A DNA stretch of 64,000 nucleotides, taken from the NCBI GenBank assembly GCA_023264995.1, contig JAHFUR010000004.1, forward strand, positions 102,921 through 166,920, in the 5' to 3' direction. This DNA comes from Acidimicrobiia bacterium (lineage in GTDB: Bacteria > Actinomycetota > Acidimicrobiia > Acidimicrobiales > AC-14). Positions within the stretch are counted from its first letter, which is position 1, and each line of letters starts with the position of its first letter. The translations under genes and the position numbers were made by a program. Positions 48,879-58,495 of this stretch are shown piece after piece. Under the pieces are notes generated by a model. It had not been told where the DNA came from and did no database searches. It saw only the letters and a program-made list of their open reading frames with translations.

Positions 48879-50066
48879 GTGAGAGTTCAAACCAAAGCAA
48901 CGGTCTCGGCCGTGGTGGCCGCACTGGCCCTCTTCGGCGCCGCGTGTGGCAAGGACAGCGACACGAAGCCCGCCGCCCAGGCCCCAGCGGCTGCCACCGA
49001 CACGGTGACGGCGATCCCGAGCCTCTCCGGCGTCGGCACGTCGGTGAAGCTCGACGGCGGCACCGCCGCCGCCCTGAAGTCCCTCGGCGTCGCCATCGCC
49101 CCGTCCGGTTCCGCCACCTTCGACGCCGCGACATCGACCATCACCTTCCCCATCACCTCCGGCTACGCCGAGATCCACAGCGACCTGGCCTTCAAGCCCG
49201 GCTACATCCTCGGCTCGATCGACCACGCCGGCAGCGGGTTCACCCTCACCGCCGGCGCCACCAAGGTCGGCCTTTCCGACTTCGTGGTCGACCCGGGCAA
49301 CTCGGTGCTCTACGGCACGGTCGGCGGGACGCCGATGGTCCCGCTGCTCAGCCTGGACGGCACCGGCGTCAAGGTCAGCATGGAGGGTGGCAACGTCGTG
49401 CTCGACGGCACGGTCGCCAAGCTGACCGACACCGCCGCCGGCGCGCTGAACAAGGCGTTCAAGACCGACGCCATCAAGGCGGGCACGCCGCTCGGTGTCG
49501 TCCACCTGGTGGCCAAGGGGGCGGCGACGACCTCCACCGACAAGCTCACCGTGATCAGCCGCCTGGCCGGGAAGTCCACGTCGGTCACCCTCGACGCCGG
49601 CACGGCCAAGGCCCTGCAAAGCCTGGGCGTGGCCGTGGCACCGGTCGGCTCCGCCACCTTCGACGCCAAGACGGGTACCGTCTCGTTCCCCATCACGGGC
49701 GGCTTCGCCGCCATCCACTCCGACCTGGGATACAAGCCGGGCTACATCGCCGGCACGGTCATCCACCAGGCCAGCGGGCTGAAGTTCTCCAAGGGGGCCA
49801 AGTCCCTCACGGTCACCGACTTCGTGGTTGACCCCGGCAACTCCATCCTGACCGCTTCGGCCGGCGGCAAGTCGGGCATCCCCCTGCTCGACCTGGACGG
49901 CACCGCGGTCAAGGTCGGCTCGGCCGGCTCCGACGTCACCCTCGACGGCACGGTCGCCAAGCTGACCAAGACCGGCGCCGATGCCCTCAACGCCACCTTC
50001 GGTGTGACGGCCTTCACCGCCGGCCTCCCCCTCGGCGTCGTCCACCTGGTCGCCGCCGCCGGCTAG
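48879..50066 (+). CDS. Secreted lipoprotein with two tandem ~165-aa homologous domains (HtaA-like pattern, tentative)
   Basis: Lipobox LFGAACGK; repeats SVKLDGGTAAALKSLGVAIAPSGSATFDA.../SVTLDAGTAKALQSLGVAVAPVGSATFDA... and LSDFVVDPGNSVL.../VTDFVVDPGNSIL... Confidence 0.75.
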   Translation: MRVQTKATVSAVVAALALFGAACGKDSDTKPAAQAPAAATDTVTAIPSLSGVGTSVKLDGGTAAALKSLGVAIAPSGSATFDAATSTITFPITSGYAEIHSDLAFKPGYILGSIDHAGSGFTLTAGATKVGLSDFVVDPGNSVLYGTVGGTPMVPLLSLDGTGVKVSMEGGNVVLDGTVAKLTDTAAGALNKAFKTDAIKAGTPLGVVHLVAKGAATTSTDKLTVISRLAGKSTSVTLDAGTAKALQSLGVAVAPVGSATFDAKTGTVSFPITGGFAAIHSDLGYKPGYIAGTVIHQASGLKFSKGAKSLTVTDFVVDPGNSILTASAGGKSGIPLLDLDGTAVKVGSAGSDVTLDGTVAKLTKTGADALNATFGVTAFTAGLPLGVVHLVAAAG

Positions 50067-50076
50067 TGCAGCATCC

Positions 50077-50117
50077 GAAGCCGGCACGACGCTGTCCCCC
50101 ACCGTCGTGCCGGCTTC
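50077..50117. terminator. Bidirectional terminator, perfect 15-bp inverted repeat
   Basis: GAAGCCGGCACGACG (50077-50091) / CGTCGTGCCGGCTTC (50103-50117), 11-nt loop, between convergent genes. Confidence 0.85.
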
Positions 50118-50131
50118 GTCGCGTCCCCTCG

Positions 50132-50974
50132 TCAAGCGGTCGGCGCCGGAGCGGGGAGTTCGGCGAAACGGGCCAGGGCGACGCATGCGCCCACCGTCAG
50201 GGCGAAGCCGGCGATGGCGACGGGCACCATGCCCGCCCGGGCGCGGTCGCCGAGCCACGCCACACCGACGACCGCCGGCACGATGGTCTCGACCGCGAAC
50301 ATCACCGCGGCCACGATCGTCACCTTGCCCCGCTGCAGGGCGCGGGCCAGGAGCAACGATGCGATGACCCCGTGGGCGACGATCGCGTACAGCAGCGGGT
50401 CGGCGAAGGCGTGCGTCCAGTGCGCCGGCACCTGGAACGCCCGCGCCGCGATCCCGACCGCGCCGAATGCGGCGCCGGCGCCGGCGGCCAGCCCGGCGGC
50501 GGCGTGCGTGTTCGCGGCGCGGACGGGCAGGAACAGCAGGATGGCCAGAGCCACCGCCCCGGCCAGCAGGAGCCCGGGGCCCGGCTCAGCCAGCCGCAAC
50601 GCGTGCTCGGGGCGGCCAGCGGCGGCCAGCAGGACGAGCCCGGCCAGGAGACCGACGAGCGCCCGGCGTTCGCCGCGGACGAGATGGGCGTGCAACAGCA
50701 ACGCCGCGGCCAGGGCCGTCACCCCGACGCTGCTGGCGACCGCGGCCTGCACGACGAAGAGCGGCAGCGTCCGCAGCGCCACCACGGCGGCGACGAACCC
50801 GGCCAGGTCGAGCCCGAGCCCGCAGACGTACCGCCACTGGCCCACCAGGCGGGCCAGGAGCACGACGTCGAGCCGTTCGGTGGCCACCGAGCGGGACGCG
50901 GCCATCGCCTGCAGGACCGAACCGAACCCATAACAGGTCGCGGCAACAAGGGCGGCCGCCAACCCGACGATCAC
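50132..50974 (-). CDS. DMT/EamA-like membrane transporter
   Basis: About 9-10 TM segments; MIVGLAAALVAATCYGFGSVLQ... and internal symmetry. Confidence 0.75.
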   Translation of the reverse strand: MIVGLAAALVAATCYGFGSVLQAMAASRSVATERLDVVLLARLVGQWRYVCGLGLDLAGFVAAVVALRTLPLFVVQAAVASSVGVTALAAALLLHAHLVRGERRALVGLLAGLVLLAAAGRPEHALRLAEPGPGLLLAGAVALAILLFLPVRAANTHAAAGLAAGAGAAFGAVGIAARAFQVPAHWTHAFADPLLYAIVAHGVIASLLLARALQRGKVTIVAAVMFAVETIVPAVVGVAWLGDRARAGMVPVAIAGFALTVGACVALARFAELPAPAPTA

Positions 50975-51648
50975 CGCGGCCCGGATCCGGCGAGGGCGCG
51001 ACCAATGACGCCGGCCACCAGCTCCGGGTGGGTGCGGTGCAACCGATGCCCGCCGTCGGGGACGGAGACCAGCTCGGCGCGCGGGAGGGCGGCAACCAGG
51101 CTGAGGGCGGTCGCCGGAGGGACGACCCGGTCACGGCCGCCGCCGATGACCGTCGTCGGTGTGGCGATGCGGTCGAGCTGGGACAGCAGCAGCGGGAGCT
51201 CCCGGACGAGGGCGACCTGCTCGGCCAGGAAGGCGGCCACGACAGCCCGCCGCCGGGCTCGCCGGCGCGGGGCGGTGCCCGAGGTGGCCCGGGCGGCGGC
51301 GAGCGCACCCGCGGGGACGGCGAGCACCCGGTCCATCCGGGAGACGGCTCCCGGGCCGACCGAGCCGATCAGCACCAGCCCGCGGACCAGGTCCGGGTGG
51401 TGCAGCGCCAGGGCGAGGGCGACCCCGCCGGCCCAACTGTGGGCGACGACCAACGGGGCGCCACTCCCCCTCCCGGTGTCGACGAGGCCGGCCAACCAGT
51501 CCACGTTGGCCCCGACGCCGCCGGCGGGAAGCGGGTTGTCGCCGTACCCCGGACGGTCGGGAGCGACCGCGTCGACGGTCGGGGCGAGCGCGTCGATCAC
51601 CCGGCCGAACTCGGTGCCCCTGCCAGGCTGGCCGTGCAGGAGCACCAC
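50971..51648 (-). CDS. Alpha/beta hydrolase
   Basis: VLLHGQPGRG, VAPDRPGYG, VVAHSWAGGVALALAL, GGRDRVV, DGGHRLH. Confidence 0.9.
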   Translation of the reverse strand: MVLLHGQPGRGTEFGRVIDALAPTVDAVAPDRPGYGDNPLPAGGVGANVDWLAGLVDTGRGSGAPLVVAHSWAGGVALALALHHPDLVRGLVLIGSVGPGAVSRMDRVLAVPAGALAAARATSGTAPRRRARRRAVVAAFLAEQVALVRELPLLLSQLDRIATPTTVIGGGRDRVVPPATALSLVAALPRAELVSVPDGGHRLHRTHPELVAGVIGRALAGSGPR

Positions 51649-51652
51649 GCGG

Positions 51653-52492
51653 TCACGGTCGGGAACGGGAACCGGGGCTCACCTCCCCGGCTTGGGTCCC
51701 TTCTCCGGCGCCTTCCCGTACCGCCACCAGCCGGCGGAGGGGCAGGCCCAGCTCCTTGCCGACCCAGCCTCGGGCCAGGTGCTCGCCGGCCGCCAGCCGG
51801 CCAGGGTCGACGTCGGGCAGGTAGAGGGACCGTACGCACATCACGCCGACCGCGGGACTGGTGATCCGGCAGGCGAACCGGCGGCGTTCGTCCTCCACCA
51901 GGCGCAGGCTATGGGCACCCATGAGGCCGGTGGCGTCGACCAGCCGGTCGTCGTTGGGATAGGCGAGGTGGCGCCGGCGCAGCACGGCCAGGAGGCGGGC
52001 GTAGTGGGCGGTGTCCGACGCTGTCCTCGGGCGGGTCGACGGGAGGAGGGCCACGAATGTCCCACCGGGCCGGAGCACGCGAGCGACCTCGGCCAGCGCC
52101 GCGTCCACCGGGTCCACCAGCATGAGGGCCATCGAGCACACGACGGTGCCGACCACACCGTCGGGCAGCGGCACCGACACAGCGTCGGCCAGGGCGACCC
52201 GGCCGGTCCCGTGCTGGCGGACATTGGCCAGCTCGGACGCGGAACTGTCGACACCGACCCAGCCTCGCCCGGCGAGCGCCGGCGCCAGTGGACCGCTACC
52301 GCAGGCCAGGTCGAGCACCGGGCCGGCGCCCACCGCGTCGACGACCCAGCCGTACGGCGTGGCTCCCTGGTCGGTGGCGTGGGCCAGGACGTCCTCGGTG
52401 ATCCCCGGGTTGGCCTCGTGGAACCGTCGCAGGTAGGCGGCCCAGCCGCCGCCGGGGCCACCTGTCCCCCGCCGCTGGCTGGGGTCGACCAT
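51653..52492 (-). CDS. Class I SAM-dependent methyltransferase
   Basis: VLDLACGSGPLAPALAGRGWVGVDSS, ADAVSVPLPDGVVGTVVCSMALMLV, RVLRPGGTFVALLPS. Confidence 0.88.
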   Translation of the reverse strand: MVDPSQRRGTGGPGGGWAAYLRRFHEANPGITEDVLAHATDQGATPYGWVVDAVGAGPVLDLACGSGPLAPALAGRGWVGVDSSASELANVRQHGTGRVALADAVSVPLPDGVVGTVVCSMALMLVDPVDAALAEVARVLRPGGTFVALLPSTRPRTASDTAHYARLLAVLRRRHLAYPNDDRLVDATGLMGAHSLRLVEDERRRFACRITSPAVGVMCVRSLYLPDVDPGRLAAGEHLARGWVGKELGLPLRRLVAVREGAGEGTQAGEVSPGSRSRP

Positions 52493-52509
52493 CCGACGGC
52501 TCGCCGAGC

Positions 52510-52902
52510 TCAGCCTTCCAGCCCACCGGGATCGGCAGGCACGTCGACGGCGTGCTCCCGGAGCGCGGCCAGCGGCACGATGTCGGTGGCCCGCTCATGG
52601 GTGGACGCCAGCACCACGTGGGCGGCGGCGCCGTCGAGGTGGGCACGGAACCAGTTCGCCGCGGTGACACACCAGCGGTCGCCCGGCACCAGGCCGGGGA
52701 ACCCGTAGTGCGGCGCCGGCGTGACCAGGTCGTTGCCGATGCTGCGCTGATGGGCGAGGAACTCCGCCGTCACCACCGCGCAGATGGTGTGGCTGCCCCG
52801 GTCCTGGGGCCCGGTGGCACAGCACCCGTCCCGGTAAAAGCCGGTCATGGGATCCGTACCACACGGCTCCAGCTCGCCACCCAGCACATTGCGGTCGGTC
52901 AT
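52510..52902 (-). CDS. DUF2237 family protein
   Basis: NVLGGELEPCGTDPMTGFYRDGCCATGPQDRGSHTICAVVTAEFLAHQRSIGNDLVTP. Confidence 0.9.
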   Translation of the reverse strand: MTDRNVLGGELEPCGTDPMTGFYRDGCCATGPQDRGSHTICAVVTAEFLAHQRSIGNDLVTPAPHYGFPGLVPGDRWCVTAANWFRAHLDGAAAHVVLASTHERATDIVPLAALREHAVDVPADPGGLEG

Positions 52903-52906
52903 CGGC

Positions 52907-53722
52907 TTACAGCTCCTCGGCCAGCTTGGGCTCGAGCTTGGTGAAGACGTAGACCCCCACGGCCAATGTCGCCACGGACACGCCGACGAGGAACACCGTG
53001 TCCAGCAGCGGCGGGAACCGCCGGTCGTAGAGGCAGTCGCGGTAGGCCTCGACGAAGCGGACCATCGGGTTCAGCTTGTAGAGGGTGAACAGCACGTGGC
53101 GGTGCTTGAGGGCATCGCGCACGTAGGAGATCGGGTACACGATCGGCGTGGCGTAGAACCAGATCTGCAACAGGATGCCGATGAAATGCTGGACGTCGCG
53201 GAAGTACACGTTGAGCACGCTGAGGACCAGCCCGATGCCCACGACGAAGAGGGTTTGCACGACGACCAGGCCGATCACCGGCAGGAGCCAGGGCAGGACG
53301 AAGCTGCCGGCGACGACGAGGACAAGGGCCAGCACCCCCAGCTCGAGGAGGAACGACACCACCCACGAGGCGATGTTCGATGCCACCAGGATCTCCCGGG
53401 GGAAGAACACCTTCTTGATGAGGTTCGAGTTGGCGATGAGCGTGCCCATCGACCCCGACATGCCGTTCGAGAGGAAGTTCCACGGCAGCAGCCCGCACAG
53501 CAACCACAGGGCGAAAACCTTCAACCCGCTCGGGTCGCCCGCCGTGGTCGCCACCTTGAGGAAGTAGCGGAAGACCACGCTGAAGATGACCATGTTGGCC
53601 AGCGGGTTCAGGAGCGACCATGTCCACCCGAGGACCGACCGCTTGTACTTGCCCCGTAGCTCCCGCAGGGTGAGGTTGACGAACAGCTCGCGTGATTCCG
53701 CCAGCTCGGCGACAGAGCTCAC
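52907..53722 (-). CDS. Polysaccharide ABC exporter permease (Wzm-like)
   Basis: LRELRGKYKRSVLGWTWSLLNPLANMVIFSVVF..., FYATPIVYPISYV, LNPMVRFVEAYRDCLY. Confidence 0.92.
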   Translation of the reverse strand: MSSVAELAESRELFVNLTLRELRGKYKRSVLGWTWSLLNPLANMVIFSVVFRYFLKVATTAGDPSGLKVFALWLLCGLLPWNFLSNGMSGSMGTLIANSNLIKKVFFPREILVASNIASWVVSFLLELGVLALVLVVAGSFVLPWLLPVIGLVVVQTLFVVGIGLVLSVLNVYFRDVQHFIGILLQIWFYATPIVYPISYVRDALKHRHVLFTLYKLNPMVRFVEAYRDCLYDRRFPPLLDTVFLVGVSVATLAVGVYVFTKLEPKLAEEL

Positions 53723-56232
53723 TCCGACAGCCGCCGGCCCACCGCCACGCCGTAGCGCACCATGCGCATGGAGGCACGACGGGCCACTTCCACCGGGCCG
53801 CCGGCCTTGAAGTACTCGCGGGCCAGGGCCATGTCCTTGCGCAGCCGGGGCCGGCGGGCGACTGCCTCGGCCAGCTCGGCCATGTTCCCATAGCCGACGG
53901 GGGCGGCCAGGTCGGCGGCCCGCCGAGGCGCCCGGCAGAACGCCACGACCGGCGCCAGGACCCGGCTCCAGGTGTGGTCGGGCATCACCTCGGCCAGGCG
54001 GGCCCGGCAGGCGTCGCTGGCCGCCTGGTCGTCGAGCAGGGTGAACAGCGCGTCCTCCAGGGCCTCGACGTCGCCCGCCGGCACCGTGATCCCGAGGCCC
54101 TTGCTGTCGATGAGGTCGGCGAAGGTGTCGCCGCCGGTGGCCACGATGGGCAGGCAGGTCCAGAGGTAGTCGAGGATCCGGGTGCGGAACGAGAAGGCGG
54201 TCTCGACGTGGTCGAGGTGGGTGCTGACACCGATGTCGGCTTCGAGGAGGTAGTTCTGGCGGTCGTCGTAGTCGACCCAGCCCTCGTTGAAGAACACGTG
54301 CTTGTCGGTGAGGCCGAGGGAGTCCGACAGTGCTCGGGCGGCGACCGCCATCCGCATCTCCGGCACGTCGGGGTTGGGGTGCTTCAGCCCGAGGAAGAAC
54401 AGGCGGACGTCGGGCCGGCGCTGGCGCAGCCGGTCGATGGCGTGGAGCAGGGTGATCGGGTCGAACCAGTTGTAGATGCCGCCGCCCCACAGGATGACCT
54501 TGTCGTCGAGACCGATGCCGGGCACCACGCCCTTGAGGGCCTGCCGGGTGTGCACCGGCGGCTGGTCGGGAACGCCGAAGGGGGCGACGGCGATCAGGCC
54601 GCCCATCGTCTCGTCGGCGTCGTAGTTCTTGGGGTTGATGCGGCCGACGGCGGAGAGCTGGCCCAGCCAGAAGTCGCGCTGCTTCTCCGAGGCGCACAGG
54701 AAGAAGTCGCCCCGGGTGAGCTGGTCGTTGATGGCCGTGGTGCAGTCGCTCACCGTGCGGGCCCGGCCCTCGGCGCCCTGGTCCTTCGCTTGCTCGAGCT
54801 GCTCCAGGTGGAACGGGTTGTAGATGTCAGCGATCAGGACCTTGTCGCTGTCGATCAGCCAGCGGAAGGTCGACAGGATGAGGCCCTGGAAGATGAACAC
54901 GTCGCACCAGCGCTCGAGGCCCCGCATGTCGGCCAGGCCGGCTGAGCGGATGGTGAAGCGGGGGTTGGTGATGGTGCACGTGCCGCTGGTGACCAGCTCC
55001 ACGTCGTGCTCGGCCGACAGGGCGTCGGCCATGGCCCACGCCCGGATCGCGGGGCCGGCCATGCGGGCCGACAGCGTCTCGCCGGTGGCGATCACGATCC
55101 GGCGCCGGGTGCCGAACGCCTTCTCGATGCCGAACGCCTCGACCAGGATGCGGTGGGCCGCCTCGTACCGCGGGTGGGCGTACGCCGGCTCCAGGGCCTG
55201 GCGGAACAGCGGGAGCAGCTCGGTGTCGGTGCGCCGGCGCTCGGCCTGGAGCCGGCGACGGTCCTCGGCCAGGCCCGGCAGCTGGTCGACCAGGGCGTCG
55301 ATGGCCAGGACGGGCGCCAGCGTCTCGCGCGACACCATGACCGGTTCGTCCTCTGCACCAGCCGGCGGGGACGCGGCGAGGTCGAGGACGGTGTTGTCGG
55401 CGTCGCCGCGGGACAGCCCGCGGCGGACGGCAAGGAGCAACGCTGCGGGCAGGGCGGTGGCCAGCAGGTCGTCGCCCAGGTTCTTGTAGAGGCTGAAGAG
55501 GGCGTTGCGCTCGAGCAGGTAGTGCTCGCGCCACGGCCCGTAGCTCTTCATCGACGCGTGATGGCGGTGGAAGGCCACCGACGTCGGCACGTACCGCACC
55601 CGCCAACCGAGCAGGTTCAGCCGCCACCCGAAGTCGACGTCCTCGTAGAACATGAAGTACCGGTCGTCGAAGCCGTTGACGGCCCGGTACACGCTGGCCC
55701 GCACGAACATCGCTGCGCCGGTGGCGAAGAGCACGTCCTTCGGCGTGTCCCATTCTCCCGTGTCGGGCTGCTCGCACTCGCGCTTGTAGCCCATGCCGTA
55801 CCAGGTGAGGGACCCGTCGACGTAGTCGATCCGCTCCCCGTCCCAGTCCAGCACCTTGCTAGCCACGCAGGCCACGTCGGCCTGGGTGTCGAGCACGTCG
55901 ACGGCAGCGGTGACCCAGTCGGCACCAGGGCGGGCATCGTTGTTGATGAAGGCCAGGTACTCGCCGCTGGCGTTCGCCGCGCCCAGGTTGCACCCGCCGG
56001 CGAAGCCGCTGTTGATGTCGGCATCGATGACCTTGGCGTCGGGCACCGCGGCCCGGATGCGCTCGGCGCTGCCGTCGCCCGATGCGTTGTCGACGACGAT
56101 CAGCTCGAGGCGGTCGGCCGGCCAGTTGACCGAGGCGAAGGATTGCAGGCAGGTGATGGTGTCATCGGCGCCCCGGTAGTTCACCAGGACCACCGACACC
56201 ACGCCGGCGCGTAAGGCCGGAGGCGTCTTCAT
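53719..56232 (-). CDS. Two-domain glycosyltransferase: GT2 (N) fused to GT4 (C)
   Basis: N: VVLVNYRGADDTITCLQSF, VVDNASGDGSAE, NSGFAGGCNLGAANASGEYLAFINNDARPGADW; C: ILWGGGIYNWFDPITLLHAIDRLRQR..., GVSTHLDHVETAFSFRTRILDYLW. Confidence 0.92.
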   Translation of the reverse strand: MKTPPALRAGVVSVVLVNYRGADDTITCLQSFASVNWPADRLELIVVDNASGDGSAERIRAAVPDAKVIDADINSGFAGGCNLGAANASGEYLAFINNDARPGADWVTAAVDVLDTQADVACVASKVLDWDGERIDYVDGSLTWYGMGYKRECEQPDTGEWDTPKDVLFATGAAMFVRASVYRAVNGFDDRYFMFYEDVDFGWRLNLLGWRVRYVPTSVAFHRHHASMKSYGPWREHYLLERNALFSLYKNLGDDLLATALPAALLLAVRRGLSRGDADNTVLDLAASPPAGAEDEPVMVSRETLAPVLAIDALVDQLPGLAEDRRRLQAERRRTDTELLPLFRQALEPAYAHPRYEAAHRILVEAFGIEKAFGTRRRIVIATGETLSARMAGPAIRAWAMADALSAEHDVELVTSGTCTITNPRFTIRSAGLADMRGLERWCDVFIFQGLILSTFRWLIDSDKVLIADIYNPFHLEQLEQAKDQGAEGRARTVSDCTTAINDQLTRGDFFLCASEKQRDFWLGQLSAVGRINPKNYDADETMGGLIAVAPFGVPDQPPVHTRQALKGVVPGIGLDDKVILWGGGIYNWFDPITLLHAIDRLRQRRPDVRLFFLGLKHPNPDVPEMRMAVAARALSDSLGLTDKHVFFNEGWVDYDDRQNYLLEADIGVSTHLDHVETAFSFRTRILDYLWTCLPIVATGGDTFADLIDSKGLGITVPAGDVEALEDALFTLLDDQAASDACRARLAEVMPDHTWSRVLAPVVAFCRAPRRAADLAAPVGYGNMAELAEAVARRPRLRKDMALAREYFKAGGPVEVARRASMRMVRYGVAVGRRLSE

Positions 56233-56274
56233 TTCTCTCCCATCAGGCGGTGCAGCGTCTGGGTCGGTCGCTGA

Positions 56275-57483
56275 TCATGCAACAAAACTGTCCGACACCC
56301 AGCGGCCACCGAGGGCCACGAACCCGCCGGACTCGCGGGGCGTGCCGTGCTCCACGTCGAAGCGCAGGCAGCGGCGCAGGTAGTCGTACTGGTGGGTGGT
56401 CGTGTAATCGACCACCGACGCGGACAGGTCATAGGTGCCGGGTTGGAGCATCAGATTGGGCACGTGGAGGTCGACGACGCCCTCGCCCACGATCTCGTCG
56501 GGGACGAAGCCGGCGTCACGGGTGTGGTGGGCCCACAGCCAGGTGCCGTCGAGGGTTTCCAGCGCCAGCCCGAACACGGGCTTGGCCACCGGCTTGTCGG
56601 CCCGGTAGCGCAGCCGGATGGTGACCGCGTCGCCCGTGGACGGGTGACTGGTCTCCCGCCCGGCCGAATCGACCAGCGTCACGTGCTGGAGGCGTACCTC
56701 GCCCGAACCCCATCGGCTCTCGGCCACCTCGGGGGTCACCTCCACCCGGTCCTCGTGGCCCTGGTCGACATAGTCGTCGACGACATCCTCGGAACGGCCC
56801 TCGGCGACGACCTGGCCGTCCTTGAGCCACGCCACCCTGTCGCACATGGTGCGCAGGGCGTCGGTGGCATGGCTGACGATCACGACGGTCTTCCCCGCCC
56901 GGCGGAAGTCGGCGAACTTCTCGTTGCACCGGCGCTGGAAGACGGCGTCACCCACGGCCAGGACTTCGTCGACGAGCAGCACATCTGGGTCGATGTTGAT
57001 GGCCACCGAGAAGCCCAGGCGCACGTACATGCCCGAGGAGTAGTTCTTCACCGGCTGGTCGATGAAGCGCTCGAGGCCGGCGAACCCGACGATGTCGTCG
57101 AAACGGGCGGTGAGGTCGCGCTTGGAGAGGCCGAGGATGGAGCCGTTCAGGAACACGTTCTCCCGGCCGGACAGCTCAGGATGGAAGCCGGAACCCAACT
57201 CGAGCAAGGCCGCCATCTTGCCGCGGGTCGCGATGCGGCCATCGTCAGGGCGCAGGATTTTCGCGATGCACTTGAGCAAGGTGGACTTGCCGGAGCCGTT
57301 CTCGCCCACCAGGCCGTAGGTGATGCCCTCCTCGATCTCGAGGGACACGTCGCGCAGGGCCCAGAACTCGTCATAGCGCACCCGCCCGGCCCGCAGGATC
57401 GCCGCCTTCAGCGACCGGTTCCGCTCGTGGTACAGCCGGAAGCGCTTGCTGACCCCGTCGACAACGACGACAGGGTCAGCCAT
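56275..57483 (-). CDS. Polysaccharide ABC exporter ATPase with Wzt C-terminal domain
   Basis: YGLVGENGSGKSTLLKCIAKIL, YSSGMYVRLGFSVAINIDPDVLLVDEVLAVGD; ~160-aa C-terminal beta-sandwich-like extension. Confidence 0.93.
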   Translation of the reverse strand: MADPVVVVDGVSKRFRLYHERNRSLKAAILRAGRVRYDEFWALRDVSLEIEEGITYGLVGENGSGKSTLLKCIAKILRPDDGRIATRGKMAALLELGSGFHPELSGRENVFLNGSILGLSKRDLTARFDDIVGFAGLERFIDQPVKNYSSGMYVRLGFSVAINIDPDVLLVDEVLAVGDAVFQRRCNEKFADFRRAGKTVVIVSHATDALRTMCDRVAWLKDGQVVAEGRSEDVVDDYVDQGHEDRVEVTPEVAESRWGSGEVRLQHVTLVDSAGRETSHPSTGDAVTIRLRYRADKPVAKPVFGLALETLDGTWLWAHHTRDAGFVPDEIVGEGVVDLHVPNLMLQPGTYDLSASVVDYTTTHQYDYLRRCLRFDVEHGTPRESGGFVALGGRWVSDSFVA

Positions 57484-58492
57484 GTCTCGACGGACGGAAG
57501 CCTGGGAACCCGCGCCACGCCCGGAGCTTGGAGTACGTCGAGCGGACCTCGTGCGACCAGCGCATCGTGCGGGTGGCCAGCAGTTCCTTCAAGTGGGCCT
57601 GGAGCCCCTCGAGCTCGGTCCGAGCCCGGTCGAGCTCGTCGCTCGTACCCGCCAGACGGCTCTCGAGGTCGTCGGCCCGCTTCTCGCCGTCCTCGGCCCG
57701 GCTCAGCAGCTCTTGCACCGTGCGCCGCGCCTCGTCCAACTCGCGTTCGAGCACGGCGATCTGGGCCCGCTGGGCCTCGGCGTCGGCCCGGAGCTTGGCG
57801 ACGGCAGCGTCGGCGTCGTCGGGGACCGCCCGCAGGACGAACTGGTAGGTGGCGGACTCCGGGTCGGCCATGACCGCATCGACGACCTCGGGCGGGAACT
57901 CGGACTCCCGGACGGGGACGGGCGTGTCGAAGAAGCCGGCGGTCGTACGCCGTACGTCGATCGGGACAAGGCCGGCCTCGCGGAACAGGTCCTCGATGGA
58001 CGACCGGGTGAAAAACCGGATGTGGGTGCTGTCGAGCAGGCCGAGCACCTGGTAGTCGAACCGGCCGGCCATGAGGGCCAGGCGCACGCTGCCGTGGGCC
58101 ACGTTGGGGATCGACGCCACCACGCTGCCCCGGTCGGCCAGCAGCGCCCGGGCCTTGCGCAGGGCGGCCAGCGGGTCGCGCAGGTGCTCGAGGACGTCGC
58201 CGAAGACGATCACGTCGAACCGCTCGTCGCCGAAGGTCTCGGCCAGGTCCATCGTCTCGATGTCGCCCACGACGAGGCGCTCCAGGTGCGGGCGGGCCTC
58301 TTCGGCGGCGGCGGCGTCGAACTCCAGCCCGGACACCGAGCAGCCCCGCTCGGTCAACGCCTCGGCCAGGTAGCCCGTGGCGCAACCCACATCGAGCACT
58401 CGCTTGGTGCCTCCGACCAGCTCGACCATCAGCGTGTGGCTGTTGTTGCGGTTCGAGAGGTCGACGTCGGTGTCGTACCGGGGGCCGTCCAT
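57476..58492 (-). CDS. Class I methyltransferase with C-terminal coiled coil
   Basis: VLDVGCATGYLAEALTERGCSVSGLEFD, DVIVFGDVLEHLRDPLAALRKAR; heptad-rich tail LRADAEAQRAQIAVLERELDEARRTVQELLSRAEDGEKRADDLESRLAGTSDELDRARTELEGLQAHLKELL. Confidence 0.88.
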   Translation of the reverse strand: MDGPRYDTDVDLSNRNNSHTLMVELVGGTKRVLDVGCATGYLAEALTERGCSVSGLEFDAAAAEEARPHLERLVVGDIETMDLAETFGDERFDVIVFGDVLEHLRDPLAALRKARALLADRGSVVASIPNVAHGSVRLALMAGRFDYQVLGLLDSTHIRFFTRSSIEDLFREAGLVPIDVRRTTAGFFDTPVPVRESEFPPEVVDAVMADPESATYQFVLRAVPDDADAAVAKLRADAEAQRAQIAVLERELDEARRTVQELLSRAEDGEKRADDLESRLAGTSDELDRARTELEGLQAHLKELLATRTMRWSHEVRSTYSKLRAWRGFPGFRPSRHG

Positions 58493-58495
58493 TCC

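Noticed and set aside
48879-52902. Block inside the glycan cluster as a genomic island
   Set aside because: No integrase, flanking direct repeats or obvious composition shift; ordinary gene insertion/rearrangement is sufficient.
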